From Labia minor (lineage: Eukaryota > Arthropoda > Insecta > Dermaptera > Spongiphoridae): a stretch of DNA of 64,000 bases. Below are positions 12,556-24,316 of the stretch, one piece after another. How positions within the stretch are numbered: position 1 is the stretch's first letter; every line of letters starts with the position of its first letter. The notes below the pieces were generated by a model. The model had not been told where the DNA came from and made no database searches. It saw only the letters and a program-made list of their open reading frames with translations. The stretch spans positions 76,186,053 through 76,250,052 of the forward strand of contig OY720344.1 of the NCBI GenBank assembly GCA_963082975.1, given 5' to 3'. A program made the position numbers and the translations under genes.

Positions 12556-15385
12556 TAAATCTACACTATTAATATTTTTAGATATATATGTATATTTTAT
12601 GTAAAGTGTCCAAAAATAAACACTATAATATTATTTTTATTTTAAATATTAAATGATACTAGCATTTTATTTGTTTAAATTTAATATATATTTTAAATAA
12701 TATAAAAATATCAAAATTCATTATCTTATATTATATCTCAACATTATTCACTCTTCATATTGTCATAATGTTAGTTAAACAAATTGTAAATAAAATTCTC
12801 ATTAAATTAAATTATTAACGAGATAGTTCTCATGAAAAGGAAAATTATTACCATTTTATTTATTAAATGATTTAATAGAATTTCTTAGAATGTCTTGATA
12901 TTAATTGTTTTTTCTTCATATATTACTCGGATTACTATTGCTAAAACCCAATACTCCAAAATTATTTATTTTATTATATTTTTTACTTTCTCTTTCTCTG
13001 TCTCTCTTTATCTTACATAGGATTAATGACCAAATAACATAATCGTTTTATAAAAAATGAATTTTCAATTAAATCAAAATAACTTTAAAGAATCAATATA
13101 AAGAGTGAGTAATATTTTAACTTTCAGCAATTTTTCATTTCCAGAAGACAAGTTAAAATCTGTCAAAGTGTCTCAATAAATTATATACTCGATTATTTAA
13201 TTGTTTTCAAATGATTTCATAATATACGATATAAAAATATAAATTTAAAAATTTATTTAGGTACAAAAATAAATAAACATTTAGAAAATTTATAGTAGGA
13301 TTAACATAAATCTTCTTACAATTAGATAAATTGAAATCGATATTGGTTAAGTGATCAAAGAATAATGTAATACATTAAGAATTTTACAATGCAATTATAT
13401 TAAATAATTTGGGGCAAAAATTCAATCGACCAAAACAAGACAATGAATTTTAAGAAAATACTTTTCCTTGTTTTATTATAGTACTTTATCTTGATTTAAA
13501 ATCTAGATAAAATAAAAAAAAATGACAATCAAATAGATCAGAGGATGAGCAATCCATTTGTTTATTACTAGCCAGAATAGTATTTATGCATCTTCGCTTT
13601 GCTTATACACCTAAAACAATGAAACAAAGTTAATTAAGTAGTTAATTAAGTAGAATATTTTGCTTTTAGAACTAAAATGAATATTATATTAGAATTATTT
13701 TTTTTATTTAAGAATTTTATTTATTTTATTTTGTAAATTAATTTCAATTTTAAATACTTTTATTCTCCAAATCATGTTTCAATATGTGACTATTAATTTA
13801 GTACGTGACTATATGAGGGATTTCCCCAACGAAGAAGCAAATTACCAAACATTTCGACATTAAACTATAATTGAACAGAATTACCCAAATTGTTGGCTTT
13901 CTATTTTTTGAGATTGGTTCTAATATGAAAAAATTGTTACTTGCTATGTTTAAATTAAATAAAAATTGTCTATTACTATAAATATCTTTGTTTTTATTGT
14001 TTACCAGCTAAAGTAACAGTTATTATCTTGCATCAAATAAAATTTAATAATATTCTATATATTATGAAGGATTATTATTCAATGTACTGCAATTCTGATT
14101 ATCTTTTAAAAAATGACATTTGTAGATAAATGAAAAACATGGCGATTATTTAAAAAAAAGTTCCCTCTTCTTACATATATAAAATATATACTGACATAAT
14201 ACTTATTTAATATATTAAAAAGATGATAATTTACAATATAAGTGATTTTAGTTTTTATAGTATACTTAAATAATTCTGTGTGAAATAATTATAATTATTA
14301 TTATAAAATTATACATAAAATTGTTTTAGTTTCCTAATCTGTCTAGAAATTCGTTAGAAAATGGATTTTCTATGTTTATAAAAGTTGAAAATAGCAAATA
14401 AGTCTATTAGAAAGATATACTCCTATATATATATATATAGAGAGAGAGAGAGGGAGATTCAGTAATGGGTTTAATACTCCCTCCCATTTTTATATCTTGT
14501 GTATCTACTTTTATTACTGTATTTTTTTCATCTCTAATTACAAAAAGCTTCCAATTAAAACTCTACACAAGACTAACTCTCAAAGAATTATTTTATTTAT
14601 TTATTTAGTTTTTTTTAATAAGTGAAAATTGAAAATCTTTTCTAGGCAGAAACTCTCCTTTTGTATGTATGTGTATATTTAATCCAATTTCTTTAAAATA
14701 ACAACAACCGATGATTTTCAATTATCAATTTATTTCATTTTTCTTAATGGTTCGGAGTTGCATTCCCATTTTTAGTATTTATTTACAGTATTTTATTTTT
14801 ATTTTTTTTATGATCCAATCATCAAGTAAATTGAATCGTGGAAATCAACGGATAGATAGATATCTTTCACTAACGAACTCATTCAAGATAAACAAACATT
14901 TATTAGCTCAATTTTGTCTCATATTGAAAACCGATACAAAGCGTTGGAAATTATATTACATTAATATTCTAAAGGAAACATTTCCAAGACAAGAAAATAC
15001 AATAAATAGGAAATATAATGGATTGTTTTCAATTATCAAAACAATAGGTTTCGTAAGATTTAATGTTTTATGTTTACTACAGATATAAGTGAGTAACCAG
15101 AAATAAAGAGGATTATTTTGTGGTTTATTCTTTGAACATCAAAGAAGTCGTTTACGTTGAATTTGTTCCTCATGGCATCATGAAGGAAAAGAACTAAATC
15201 TACAATCTGTGCTGTGGTAAGAAAAAAAATATGGCAAATCAGAGTAAATAAACTTTTTCATAATGACAACGCAACTAGCAACATAAAAGTGAAAAGTATC
15301 CATTTTTTCTCATAATGTCGTTTTTCTTATCTTTCATGTGTTTACAAAATTATAAATTAAGAAAAAAAATAATATAAAGTATGCA
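12556..15385. other. AT-rich stretch, no supported gene
   Basis: Low-complexity A/T sequence. The longest open frame (14711-15088, plus, 125 codons) has no recognisable domain and a composition like its surroundings. A (TA)n plus (GA)n run lies at about 14427-14455, and a CTCTCTTTCTCT-type pyrimidine block near 12986-13010. Confidence 0.5.
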
Positions 15386-15822
15386 TTTTTACTATCTCGC
15401 CAGAGATAGTATTGCGATCACGAAAATGTTCGATGTCGAGATTTTGATGTTTTTATACGTTTTGAAGGTCCCCTGAGTAATTTTCACTAAGGTTGAGAAA
15501 AATGTCTGTCTGTCTCTCCTTCACAGAGAGAGAGTGAGTGTGTGTATGTAGACAAGATTACGCAAAAACGGTTTGAGCTAGAATCATGAAATTTGGTACA
15601 CGGTCATTATTCAAAATTAGTAGTTTTCTATCAACTTTTGAGAAATGTAGCTCAACCGGAAGAGGGTCATTATTTACCACGTTTTAATTTTTTTCCTCTA
15701 AACTGACCTTAAAAATAAAGATATATGCTTGATAGTTTTTCACATAATTCAAAATTGTATAAAACTGCAATTTATAGAATTTCAGCCTGATTGAATCGCT
15801 TAAAGTACCGGAATTAATTTTT

Positions 15823-15961
15823 ACTTTCCCGCATACTTCGTATAAGGGAAGTATTGGAATCGTCAAAAATTTCGACTTCGAGATTTTGATAGATCTTGAC
15901 GTTTTAGACATCCCTGAGTCGGAAAATACCATTTTTGGAATTATGTCTGTGTGTGTGTATG

Positions 15962-15992
<31 letters not shown>

Positions 15993-16924
15993 TGTCTGTA
16001 AACAAATTTACTCAAAAACTAATCAAGCTAGGACTTCGAAATTTGGTACACCGATATTATTCAAAGTTTGTAGATTTCTATCAAAATTTCGTCAAAATCG
16101 GTTAACCGGAAGTGGTACTTTACCTACAATGGTTGCGTTTACCTTTCAAGTAAAGTACCAGTTTGCTTCGAGATATTTGTTTCATATTTTGTATATAGAT
16201 TTAAAAATATGAAAAAAATTGAGATACCAAATTTCATCATGATCTGACTACCGGAAGTGACATTTTACCTATACAAATAGCGTTTCCTTTTTACCGACCG
16301 ACGATAGTAAGGGAGGTATTGTTTTCACACCAAATTTCATCTGTGGATATTTTTAGGTACATATCTCCACGAATCATGCATTTTCTTAACAGAAAAAAGT
16401 ATTTTTAGCATGATGTCTGTCCGTCCGTCCGCTGTGTGTCCGTAGAGATGTGTACAGCCTGAAAGCCTCAACGGATTTTGATGAAATTTGGTATATTTAC
16501 TTAATGCATCAGTATGATGAATGGATCAACTTTTGGTGCAAATCCGGAAACCGGAAGTGCTAGTATTGCCGATCAAATAGAGGAAGTGAAGGGTTATTTT
16601 CATATCAAATTTCACGTGAAGGCATATCTCCACGTGTTATGCACTTTGTATTAGTTTTATCCTCGAGAAAAATCATCTTCATTAGTTTTTTATTAATTTA
16701 AAATTATATGACGTCACCCCGCACTTCATGACGCACAGCCAGCCCTTATATAATATAAATAAAATAAAATTAAAAATATTTATATTATATCCATATCTGT
16801 TTTTTTTACATTTAAAATATCAGTTAACCGGAAGTAGCACTTTATTACATTCTAAATATTCATTCACAACTCTTTATACCTATTTATATGCGGGAAAGTC
16901 TAGGGGAGGACACTCCCGCTTATT
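15823..16924 (+). mobile_element. HINE-C, third Helentron-like family, nested in HINE-B
   Basis: It begins ACTTTCCCGCATA after a T-run and ends TATGCGGGAAAGT (16887-16899), the exact reverse complement. The hairpin GGGAG-GACA-CTCCC follows (about 16905-16918), then CTTATT. A (GTAT)n microsatellite lies at about 15950-15990. The same order of parts is found in HINE-A and HINE-B, with unrelated termini. It is itself interrupted by a HINE-A fragment at 16291-16810. This is the only copy of the family seen in the window. Confidence 0.85.
16291..16810 (+). mobile_element. HINE-A copy 2, 3'-truncated, nested in HINE-C
   Basis: It starts TTTTTACCGACCGACG and follows the family through the GTCC microsatellite, the ATGAAATTTGGTATATTTAC block and TATATGACGTCA. 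It stops around 16810, before the 3' subterminal motif and hairpin. HINE-C-like sequence (GGTTAACCGGAAGT type) resumes at about 16825. The loss of the 3' end may be a later deletion. Confidence 0.75.
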
Positions 16925-17115
16925 TAACACTGTAAATCACGCGCCACCACGTGACGTCATGCCATCAACAAAGAGCCTAACACGAGCTGGTATAATAAAT
17001 ATTATTTATTAATTTTAATTTATAATTTATAATTAATTAAAGTTAATTTAAATATAATATATGTAAATTAATCCAATTCAAATAGCGAGATTACCGAGTG
17101 GAGACACTCCAGATT

Positions 17116-19890
17116 TTTCATAGAAAGAAGAGGGGAAGAAAACTATATTAAAATAAAAAAAATAATCTAATAGTGTTATGTAAGGTAATAATGTTTTTCA
17201 ATCATCCATAAAATTAATTGAAACAATTCTCATTTATATACCTAGTATAAATAGGAATAAAATATATTTTTCTTTTTGTGGCACCCATTGGACTTGAAAG
17301 TTCTTATATACAACAACGATATTATTTCAAAAGTCCCTGATTCATACTACTTTATTTTAATTCTTTCATATGTAATTTTTTACAAATAAAAAATTAACCT
17401 TAACGGGTTTTTTCAAGTTACATTGGAACGGAATTGTACTTGCTACTTTAAAAATAAATATAAAACTATCTTATTCAAAAATATTAATATTCAAGCAGGT
17501 ACTTAGGGATCAATATAAAAAAAGCTAGGTATGAATACAGAAGTACTAATTAGAAAAATAGATTGCTAATTTATTATAGAAAGTAGTAAATACAGAATAT
17601 TATGGATATTAACGTTCTAAACATAAGTTATATTATAACATAACGAAAAATTATTTCCCTTTTAAAATAGTTATTCCTCTTGCTTATAATGCCAATTCCT
17701 TTTTATATTGAATAGAACGTAGCTTGTAAAAAAGTACACACTACTTTAAACAGAAAGGAAAAATAAACGGGTAAATTTCTTAAAATTATAACACACTCTT
17801 TCACTCTCTCCCTTGTGTGGAACATTGAGTTTGTTTTTTTCAAACCCTTAAAAGTATCTTTATCTGTTAGAAAAAGAGTTTTGCACTTTTGAAACGAGTA
17901 GATCGGTAAGCCCGTCTCCCGAACGAACCTCGTATATTCAACAAAAAGCGCGCAAGTGAACCTTTTTTTAGACATAGAATATTGAAAAAATATTAAAACC
18001 CTATTAAAGTAGACAATATATTTTAAATTCCATATAAAATATAACGCACTTTTTCAATATTATTTTTCTTCTATTTTCATCGTTTAAGAAGAAAATAAGT
18101 TTTTCTTTTCAATATTCATAGATCTCATCTCCATATATATAAAATATTATTTATAATAGTGGAATATTTTAGAAGTAATTATTTTTAAACAACTCACAAG
18201 GTAGAATTTGTACTTAATGTTATTCGTTAAACATTAAATAAACTTTTATATTAATTAGACAAATCAAATAAATGTTATCTAATGAATCTGTTCATGAACA
18301 TTCGAGTTCAGCAAAGCCATAGAGACGGATAGATAAATATATTTAGTAAATGTGAAATAAACTTTAGTAGAGTTGTTATAGGACTTCTTATAAATAAAAG
18401 TTAAAAATAGTTAAGAGTTTTATCTCCTTTGGGTAGTTGCTGATTTTAGTTTCATTTGTTACACGATTCATTAGTTTTTATTTTAGATTTTCTTGAATAA
18501 TTGTAAATTTATATCTAAGTATACACGAGTGATCAATATCTAGATCAAAATGTACCTCTTGCGTTGTTTGATTTAGTTTTCCATAATAATAATAACAACC
18601 TTTACAAAAAATGTTGTAAAATAAAAAAAAAATGTCACGGATAAAATCTCAAGTGTCCTCTTTGAAAATGTTGGTACGTCGTTAGTTAATTGACAGCACT
18701 CTTGTTAAATTGGTTACGATTGCTACTGAAAGGATTTGTTATCAATTATAATTTAGAAAAAATTTATTTCTATAAATGTTTAGTGACAAAATGTTTTCTT
18801 TTGATTTTATTAAAATAATCGAAAGAGCTGCAGACATGTTTAATTAAGATGCTATGATTCTTATTAATGGGAGAGTCACTTATAGATTTATAAAATTTTA
18901 TGCATCCCAACATTTGTTTCTTATATTTATTTATTTTCTTTTTTAATATATTTATTTTAATAAAATGTTAAATACTACTGGTACAGTGTCATTGGTGCTT
19001 TTATCTTACATACAATTTATTTTAATATTTTAAATTATATTATCAATTTTAGATTAATTTTAAATGACATCTGGTATAAATATTATATGCAAAAAATATC
19101 TCGCTTCTTTTTTGTATTTATTTATTTATTATATCAAATTGAAAAATATAATTGAATACATTTACAGGATAATGGTTGTGAATATATATATATTTAATCC
19201 AAAAAAAAATTGCTATATATTTAATTTCAATAAACAAGCGTGAAAAATTTATATGTATACATGCATACAAAAAATATTAAATTATATATAATAGTTTGAA
19301 ATTAGAGAGAAGATTGAAAAGGACATTTAATAATTTTCATTTTTTTTTATCATATATCAGTTATTTCACTCTAAAATTGATTATTATATAATCATTCGCG
19401 AATTATTTTAATAAATTTCAGGAAAGCCATTGTATTTTTATTTCTAATTTTCAAATAAACATTATTCTAATTCCATGAATCAAACAGAAATAATTCATAT
19501 TCTTATTTGTAATCTTAGTAATATATTTTTCATCGTTAGTGGTATATTATTAATTTTGTCAGTAAACATAAAGAATACGTTTAAAATTTTTATAAAAACA
19601 TAACATTAGTCATATGTTGAATAATTGAGTAAAATGTTAATCTACTCAATTTCAAAGAAGCTAATAAATATTTATTATTGGTAAGAAAGATTTTACAATA
19701 ACAAAAGTGAAATAACCAGGTGATATTAGAAAGAAAAATTCATGAAAAATTATTTTGAAATATATCAGTTAAATGAACCACGATAATTTAGATGTAAATT
19801 TTAAATTTTTTAAATACAAATATTATAAAAATATTACGTTATGAATGTTTTTTTATTTATCAAAATAAATCAAAAACATATATATACTTA
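17116..19890. other. AT-rich stretch, no supported gene
   Basis: No transposon ends were recognised. A minus-strand frame at 17703-17975 (90 codons) is somewhat richer in C/K/R/E codons than the background but carries no motif I know, and has no visible splice context. The rest is A/T-rich filler. Confidence 0.45.
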
Positions 19891-20532
19891 CTAGCTGCTC
19901 CGAGCGCCTTTGGCGCTCTCCATACCTAGACGGGGGCTCCGCCCCCTGTACCCCCCCCCCCGAGTGTCCCTATTCTGAGCTATAACCATCTAACTCCTAC
20001 CCTGTCCCATCTCTATAGTTTTTTATATATGTTTATTTATGCAGAAAAAATTAATTGATATAATTATTAATTTAATAAAATAAAATTTAATAATAAAATT
20101 TAATTTAATAAAATAAAATTATTTAATAAAATATTAAAATAATAAAAATTAATAAATTTGTAAAAAAAATATATAATACTTAAAGAAAAAAATGTGCCTT
20201 TGCAAGTTTCGAACTCAGGGTGCAAAGTCATAAGAAGACGCGCTAGCTCGCTCGGCCAGGAATCGCTTTTGTTTAGAAGCTTCTTATAAGGGTATATATA
20301 AGATTTCAAATTTTTGCCACCAGCGCCTCTATGAGCTAGTATGGTAACTAAACTATTTTTAATTAATTAGCATTTCCTGGACACACCTTACCAATTAGCG
20401 GTTTTCTAAAGGAAGTCTGACATGCCCTGAGACCTACTGAATATACATAAAAAAATTTCATAAGAATCGGTCAAGCCGTTTCGGAGGAGTATGATTTCAA
20501 AGTTTTGTGACACGAGAATTTTATATATAAGA
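19891..20532 (-). mobile_element. Complete non-autonomous Helitron (CTAG family), 642 bp
   Basis: On the minus strand the element begins TCTTATATATAAAATTCTCG and ends in the hairpin GAGCGCC-AAA-GGCGCTC, 7 nt, then CTAG. It lies precisely between A (19890) and T (20533). All of these are diagnostic Helitron features: 5' TC, a 3' hairpin about 11 nt before CTRR, and A^T insertion. A second hairpin (GGGGGC-GGA-GCCCCC) precedes the terminal one. Just upstream of the 3' end is a short LINE-derived stretch (GCTCAGAATAGGGACACT), and the centre carries a tRNA-like promoter region. There is no Rep/helicase, so it depends on a partner. Confidence 0.9.
20200..20262 (-). other. tRNA-like (SINE-type) segment inside the Helitron
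   Basis: Reading the minus strand, TGGCCGAGCGAG resembles an A box of the tRNA-Ser/Leu type, and GAGTTCGAAAC about 30 nt later resembles a B box. The spacing fits an internal RNA polymerase III promoter. No full cloverleaf can be drawn with confidence, so I read this as a SINE head or tRNA relic carried by the Helitron, not as a functional tRNA. Confidence 0.5.
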
Positions 20533-20536
20533 TATA

Positions 20537-21144
20537 CACCTATCCCCCGATTTACACGGTACTTGTTTTACACGTTTTCGCTTTTACACGGTTTTCCAAA
20601 TAAGTTTTTTTTTTGTTTTTATTGCACTCTACTAAATGCTACTGTGTACACATCTCATGGGGAATCCCGAGCTTATGTGCTGACTTGCTGCACATGCACA
20701 CTGTGTCTGTATTTCTTCGCATAAAATTAAAGTTTTATCTACGGAAAATTGTATTTGTTGAAAGTTTCACAGTTTCAGAAAGATTTAATTTTCCATATTC
20801 CAACCTTCGATTCCTAAAAAAAGAATGAGAGTAATTTCTGATAGTGATGAAGGATAATAAAACACCTTTGGTTTTAGTTTTTGTTCTTCTGTTTAATGTA
20901 TTGTAATTAAATAAAAAAAAACAGTGTTTCCGTAATATATTACATATTTTAACCTGTCAATGCATTTTATTTTTATTTCTGTGTACACCTAAAAATATTG
21001 AAAAAAATCACAACTGTTAAATAGCAAAATTATGCATTTTCTGCAAGCGTTTCGATTTACACGGTTTTGACTTGAAAATTTTCAATTTTCGATTTACACG
21101 TTTTTCTCAGGAACGTATCTACCGTGTAAATCGGGGGTTAGGTG
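20537..21144. mobile_element. Pogo/Tigger-like MITE, 608 bp
   Basis: The ends are inverted repeats of about 24 bp: CACCTATCCCCCGATTTACA on the left and, in reverse, CACCTAACCCCCGATTTACA on the right, both flanked by TA. The word GATTTACACG recurs several times just inside both ends, a subterminal repetition typical of Tigger elements. A 71-codon frame inside (20613-20828) has no recognisable transposase motif. The left end lies four bases from the 5' end of the neighbouring Helitron. Confidence 0.8.
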
Positions 21145-21385
21145 TATATTCTTAGATAATATTTCTGTTATTATGTGTAAAAATAAAAATTGAAATTTTA
21201 TTTAATATATCATCATTGTAAAGTATCACAATAAATAAATTATATTTATTTATTTATATAAAATTAAATAGTTACAAATAAAATTAAATATCAATAGATT
21301 TAAATACAAGCGAATGTAGGTCTTAGGTAAAGGAATTAATTAGCTTTTAATTTAACATTTAAATTATAAAAGTATTATATATGTT

Positions 21386-21426
<41 letters not shown>

Positions 21427-23184
21427 ATTTTCTAACTAAAACTAAAATTTGATAATTATGATTTGTTTTAAAATAAATATTTCATGTGTGTGTGTGGGTG
21501 GGTGTGTGTTATTATTTTATTTTTAACACACCTTTCAATACTAATCGTAAACATCTATTTATCTATTATATTTATATCATACCGAAAAATAACAGAATTA
21601 CATAATTATACGAATGTAATGCCTAGTCAATGACATTGAAGGACGTTGATAGATTTAAAAATAATAAATATAAAGGCAACCTTAAGATAAAGAAGAATAG
21701 ATTGGATGGTAATAATTCACGATAGGGGAACTTGTTGCTGGTACCAACATTTTTGGATTTAATTAATGAACGATATTAGTTCATTTAAAAAAAAAATCAT
21801 TCATATACCTATTTTAGTGTCATTTACACTCAAATGTCAATAACATGTTTTCATAATATGAATATAATAAGATACTCTTATTTATACTATTATTTTTTGA
21901 AACTTTTTTAATTTTAAAAGTAATTAATATTTACACTTTAGATAACAAAAAGTTATTAATTTTTTTTATCGTATATTAAAATTGGCCAAAGTTATTTTCT
22001 GGTTTGTTACAATTATAGAATTTATTAAACTTTATTTTTTTATTTTTTGGGTAGAGGACAGTATATTATTATATTAAATGAAAATGATCAAATTCATTTG
22101 ATATCTAGCAATTTAATAATATCCTTTCCATATCACAATTTCTATTAATCTGATATTGGATTTAAGTTGTTATCAACTACCAGTTTATATATATATATAT
22201 GTATAAAATTAATATTATTTATTTACTTACCAATCGATCAATTAAATAGTAATTAATAAAAATTACCTGAAACAAAAATAAAAATGATTAAAAGATGGTA
22301 ATTTTAATTACATCAATTATAATAAATAAATAAACGTAAGTGTATTGAATTAATGATTCATTTTTAGAAGTGAAAATATTAATCAAAACAAATTTATTAA
22401 CACTTTTAATTTGAAAATAGGAATAATTTTCTTTGTCTCTGTATTTTTTTTTCTTTGTTATTTTTTTTTGATTAATTTTTTATTTGAATAAAAAACTTTT
22501 TTCCAAGGGTCAGAACGTTCAATCAATGTTTAGTAAAACTGTAAATATTTTTTTGACAATCGAGTGCTCAGTAGTTAAACAAACATTAAAACAATATACA
22601 CTGATGAATTCTGTTGCCATGGTGTCCCAGTAAAATACTACGCAAATTAAACGTGTTCTCATTAAACAATCATTTACTTATCGCACATTGCAAATGATAT
22701 ATAAATGAAAGTATCGTTAATAAGGGATAGAAATCGATTTTAGTTATTTCATTCTAAGGATTTCTGAAATTTTTTACAGTGTATGTAAATGAACACGATA
22801 GCGTCATGAACTTGTTTATTCAAATGGATAAGTGTGTTTAAAATAAAAATAATTTCATAAAAATTAGAACTTAATAAATAATCTTTTGTAAATAATAATC
22901 TTAATCACTGGAATAGTAATTAATATACATTTGTACTGCTTTAATAACATCTGGTCAATCCAATATATACAAATAAAAAAAAATGCTTGTTTATTTCCTT
23001 TAAATTGGAAAAGCACCACCGATAGCATTTAATTAAAAACTCGTTAACTATTTGCCAGTGAACGATGTTCTGTATAGGACATTAATGTCAATTCATTTAA
23101 ATCGTTTAAATTCCAAACTAACCAATCGAAAACTAAAATATAGGTAATGCTATTCGTTAATTTTATTCCATTTTTATTTATTTA
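21145..23184. other. AT-rich stretch with simple repeats
   Basis: It contains a (TA)n run at about 21387-21416, a (GT/GGGT)n run near 21486-21509 and otherwise featureless A/T sequence. No coding or transposon-end signal is visible. Confidence 0.5.
21387..21416. repeat. (TA)n microsatellite
   Basis: About 15 TA units. Confidence 0.9.
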
Positions 23185-23294
23185 CTAGCTGCTCCGAGCG
23201 CCTTCGGCGCTCTCCACACCTAGACGGGGGCTCCGCCCCCTGTACCCCCCCGAGTGTCCCTATTCTGAGCTATAACCATCTAACTCCTACCCTG

Positions 23295-23830
23295 TCCCAT
23301 TTCTCTCACGTTCCTTCCTACAATGTCCTCCCTGTTCACAATTGGTCTTCCACACGGACGTTTTCCAATCGAACTCCCCACCAATATATTTTTCCTCTCC
23401 CATTCTAGCCATGTGCCCTGCCGAACCCAGCCTTCTCTATTTTATAACCTATATCTAGAGATGCATAGAGGTCATGCAATTCCTTGTTACGCAGTCTCCG
23501 CTATTCCCCGGTGTCCTCATCTTTCTTTGGCCCATAAATCTTGGGAAGAATCCTTTTCTCAAATACTTTGAATCTACTCTCATCTCCCAGGGTTATAGAC
23601 CATGCCTCCCACCCATATAATACAACAGAAAAAATAATTGTTTTATATATTTTAATTTTGATCCCCTTTGATAATAATTTCCCGATTGCAACCTCGATTT
23701 AAATTCTTTGCAAATATTATTCGCTCTGTTACTATTTATTTTGCATTATCACTATTAATTTAAAACCCCATCACTTTTCCTGCCTCGAAACCATTAATAC
23801 AAACAAACAATTTTAGCTAGCATAATGAGA
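23295..23830 (-). pseudogene. LINE reverse transcriptase C-terminal fragment carried by the Helitron
   Basis: Reading the minus strand, several frames give pieces of the same conserved tail: a YYMGG...MRVDSKYL-like region, then GSAGHMARMGEEKYIGGEF, then DWKTSVWKTNCE. Other copies at 31.6, 44.0 and 51.9 kb read RRLRWAGHVARMGEER. This is the C-terminal tail common in arthropod 'endonuclease-reverse transcriptase' LINE proteins. Frameshifts and stops are frequent. The fragment is in the same orientation as the Helitron and meets its terminal module at GGGACACT|CGGGGG, the same junction as in the 19891 copy. Confidence 0.75.
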
Positions 23831-23943
23831 TTAAAAAATAAAAAATATATAAACTTACCTGAAAATAATTAGATATTTATTTAATGAAATTAAATTTTTA
23901 AGTAAATAAATAAATAAAATCAAAATTCAAAATTAATCAAGTA

Positions 23944-24316
23944 ATAAGTTGACCTGTAGCCAGGTCTGAACCGACCGACGGTTTGAAATAAATTAATTTC
24001 CAGCTACAGAAACAATTTCAAATAATTTTAATATATCTATTAATGTAATAAAAAACAGATATAAATATAACATAAATATTTTTAATTTTATTTTATTTAT
24101 AATATATAGCTGAAGTAGCCGGCGTTGCCCGTGATTATAATAAGGAGGCTGTGACGTCATGAAGGGCTGGGTAATTTTAAATTATGAAAAACATAATGAA
24201 GATGATTTTTCCCGAGGATAAAACCAATACATTCGTGGTGATATGTAAAAAAATCTCCTCATGTGAAATTTGGTGTGAAAACAATACCTCCCTTACTATC
24301 GTCGGTCGGTAAAAAA
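23944..24316 (-). mobile_element. HINE-A copy 3, internally deleted
   Basis: Both termini are present: the hairpin side with GACCTGTAGCCAGGTC and ACCGACCGACGG, and the far side with ATCGTCGGTCGGT followed by A-runs. The microsatellite and the CCGGAAACCGGAAGT block are missing. A subfamily insert, GCTGAAGTAGCCGGCGTT (near 24110), is shared with the copy at 49906. One TGACGTCA remains near 24154. Confidence 0.85.

Larger units (their letters stand above)
15386..17115 (+). mobile_element. HINE-B copy 2, split by a nested HINE-C insertion
   Basis: The 5' part (15386-15822) begins TTTTTACTATCTCGCC and includes a mixed GTCT/CTCT/GTGT microsatellite near 15505-15545. It breaks off at AATTAATTTTT. 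The 3' part resumes at about 16925 with TAACACTG, which in uninterrupted copies directly follows the same T-run, and ends GCGAGATTACCGAGTGGAGACACTCC (one block, 17083-17112, with the hairpin). Re-joining the flanks gives a normal HINE-B, so the interruption is a clean insertion between two Ts. Confidence 0.85.

Noticed and set aside
14711-15088. Longest simple open frame of the left half (125 codons)
   Set aside because: No recognisable domain, F/I/L/K/N-rich composition as expected from AT-rich DNA, no splice or promoter context, no second copy.
17703-17975. 90-codon minus-strand frame with fairly balanced composition
   Set aside because: I could not tie it to any family or see exon borders; kept only as a note in the gap description.
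23323-23571. 82-codon plus-strand frame
   Set aside because: Antisense shadow of the LINE tail fragment; the same antisense pattern recurs at 44073-44309 and 51884-52072.
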